64,000 nt of DNA from JANXUC01 sp964619065 (GTDB taxonomy: Bacteria > Acidobacteriota > Terriglobia > Terriglobales > Acidobacteriaceae). The stretch is from NCBI GenBank assembly GCA_964619065.1, contig CAZUCC010000015.1, positions 12,375 through 76,374 on the forward strand, given 5' to 3'. The translations under genes were made by a program, and so were the position numbers. Positions 63,316 to 64,000 of this stretch are shown here, piece by piece (position 1 is the stretch's first letter; each line of letters starts with the position of its first letter). The notes below the pieces were generated by a model. The model was not told the origin of the DNA, did no database searches, and saw only the letters and a program-made list of their open reading frames with translations.

Positions 63316-63404
63316 ATTCACAACGCGGTGGGTATGAAACAAATTGGGGCTTGCGCTCGACACGCAAGCCCTTGTTGCACAACTCGCGTAACAGTTCGTA
63401 CGCG

Positions 63405-64000
63405 CTATTTGGTTCTCCCGCCTTCAACTTTCAGCGCTTCCGCGGCAGCCGCCTGCGCCGCCGCCAGCCGGCCCGTCATCACGCGGCACGGCGAGCACGA
63501 AACCTAATTCAACCCGGTCTTATAGCCGAACTCGACCGACGACGGCTCGCCCCCATGCTCTCCGCAGATGCCAACTTTCAGATTCGAACGCGTCTTCCGT
63601 CCACGTTCGGTGGCAATCTTCACCAGTTGGCCAACGCCCTCCTGGTCAAGCGCTGCAAACGGATCCTGCTTCAAAATGCCTTCAGCCAGATACGTGGGCA
63701 GAACCTTGTTCACGTCGTCACGCGAGAAGCCGAATGTGGTCTGCGTCAGATCGTTGGTGCCGAACGAGAAGAACTCTGCCTCTTTTGCGATCTCGTCCGC
63801 AACCAGCGCCGCACGCGGCAACTCGATCATCGTGCCTACCATATATTCGACCTTGGTTCCTTTTCCGTGAACACTTCATCGGCCACGCGACGCACGATGG
63901 CCGCCTGATTCGCCATTTCCTTCACCGTCGCGACCAGCGGAATCATGACTTCAGGCAGCACCTTGATTCCCTTCTTCGCACAGTCCACAGCGGCCTCGAA
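63405..64000 (-). pseudogene. ppdK: Pyruvate, phosphate dikinase 3' part with frameshift and in-frame TAG
   Basis: The minus strand carries the C-terminal PEP-binding domain of PpdK and runs off the right edge. From 64000 the frame reads GIKVLPEVMIPLV and VRRVADEVFTEK. Near 63861-63864 (a run of four T on plus) one base is missing, and the rest (KVEYMVGTMIELPRAALVADEIA, FFSFGTNDLTQTTFGFSRDD, GICGEHGGEPSSVEFGYKTGLN) is in another frame. A TAG (63504-63506) replaces the Tyr before VSCSP; the expected end (RLAAAQAAAEALKVEGGRTK) continues to a stop at 63405. The Tyr of SPYRV is also Cys. The catalytic Cys (GICGEHGG) remains. Either a decayed gene or sequence errors. Confidence 0.8.

Noticed and set aside
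63504..63506. Pyrrolysine or other recoding of the TAG in ppdK
   Set aside because: A frameshift and another substitution occur in the same domain, so decay or sequence error is simpler.

Overview
The window looks like chromosomal DNA of an Acidobacteriota member (Terriglobia / Koribacter-like). The grounds are carboxypeptidase-regulatory-domain TonB receptors, an ASPIC/UnbV FG-GAP protein, a multihaem cytochrome with TPRs, many glycoside hydrolases and the general codon use. This is inferred from gene content; there is no rRNA gene to confirm it. Coding density is high. No insertion sequence, prophage or CRISPR array was seen.

Layout. (1) 1-5212, minus strand: an apparent operon of a small secreted protein, an APC permease, an AhpD-like peroxidase with an in-frame UGA at the resolving-cysteine position (CPYU) followed by a SECIS-like hairpin, and a membrane-anchored pentahaem cytochrome/TPR protein that runs off the left edge. 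(2) 5247-5516: two 105-bp imperfect direct repeats whose long hairpins covary, so a candidate structured RNA. (3) 5513-9220, minus: histidine kinase, NarL-type regulator and CRTAC1-like FG-GAP protein with overlapping genes. (4) 9358-12633, plus: CheY-like protein, Cys/His/Met-rich exported protein, TonB receptor. (5) 12687-21134: complete kdp potassium system. The sensor is split into two divergent genes (C-terminal kinase half on minus, N-terminal KdpD/USP half on plus), followed by kdpE, two small membrane ORFs, kdpF, kdpA, kdpB and kdpC. (6) 21159-28553: beta-propeller protein, metallophosphoesterase, large TonB receptor, and a divergent OmpR-type two-component system.

(7) 28598-34681 and 40350-51773: carbohydrate region. 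It holds an SSS symporter, hydroxypyruvate isomerase-like protein, esterase, GH20, GH3, GH31, GH42, GH29, a LacI regulator and xylulokinase. The GH3/GH31/GH42/GH29 set plus XylB fits debranching of (fucogalacto)xyloglucan fragments and use of the released xylose. (8) 34810-40177, minus: aa3-type cytochrome c oxidase operon led by a cupredoxin-like protein. (9) 52197-62101, plus: a compact chemosensory operon (CheY, GAF protein, CheD, CheA, porin, PBP-like protein, MCP, CheW, CheY, CheR, CheB) with no flagellar genes nearby. (10) 62473-64000: tRNA-Glu with a near-consensus promoter, a hypothetical protein, and the 3' part of ppdK, which carries a frameshift and an in-frame TAG.

Most notable are the AhpD-type selenoprotein candidate, the covarying tandem RNA-like repeats, the split KdpD with an 11-bp phased KdpE-like box, the porin/PBP-containing chemosensory cluster, and the damaged ppdK end.
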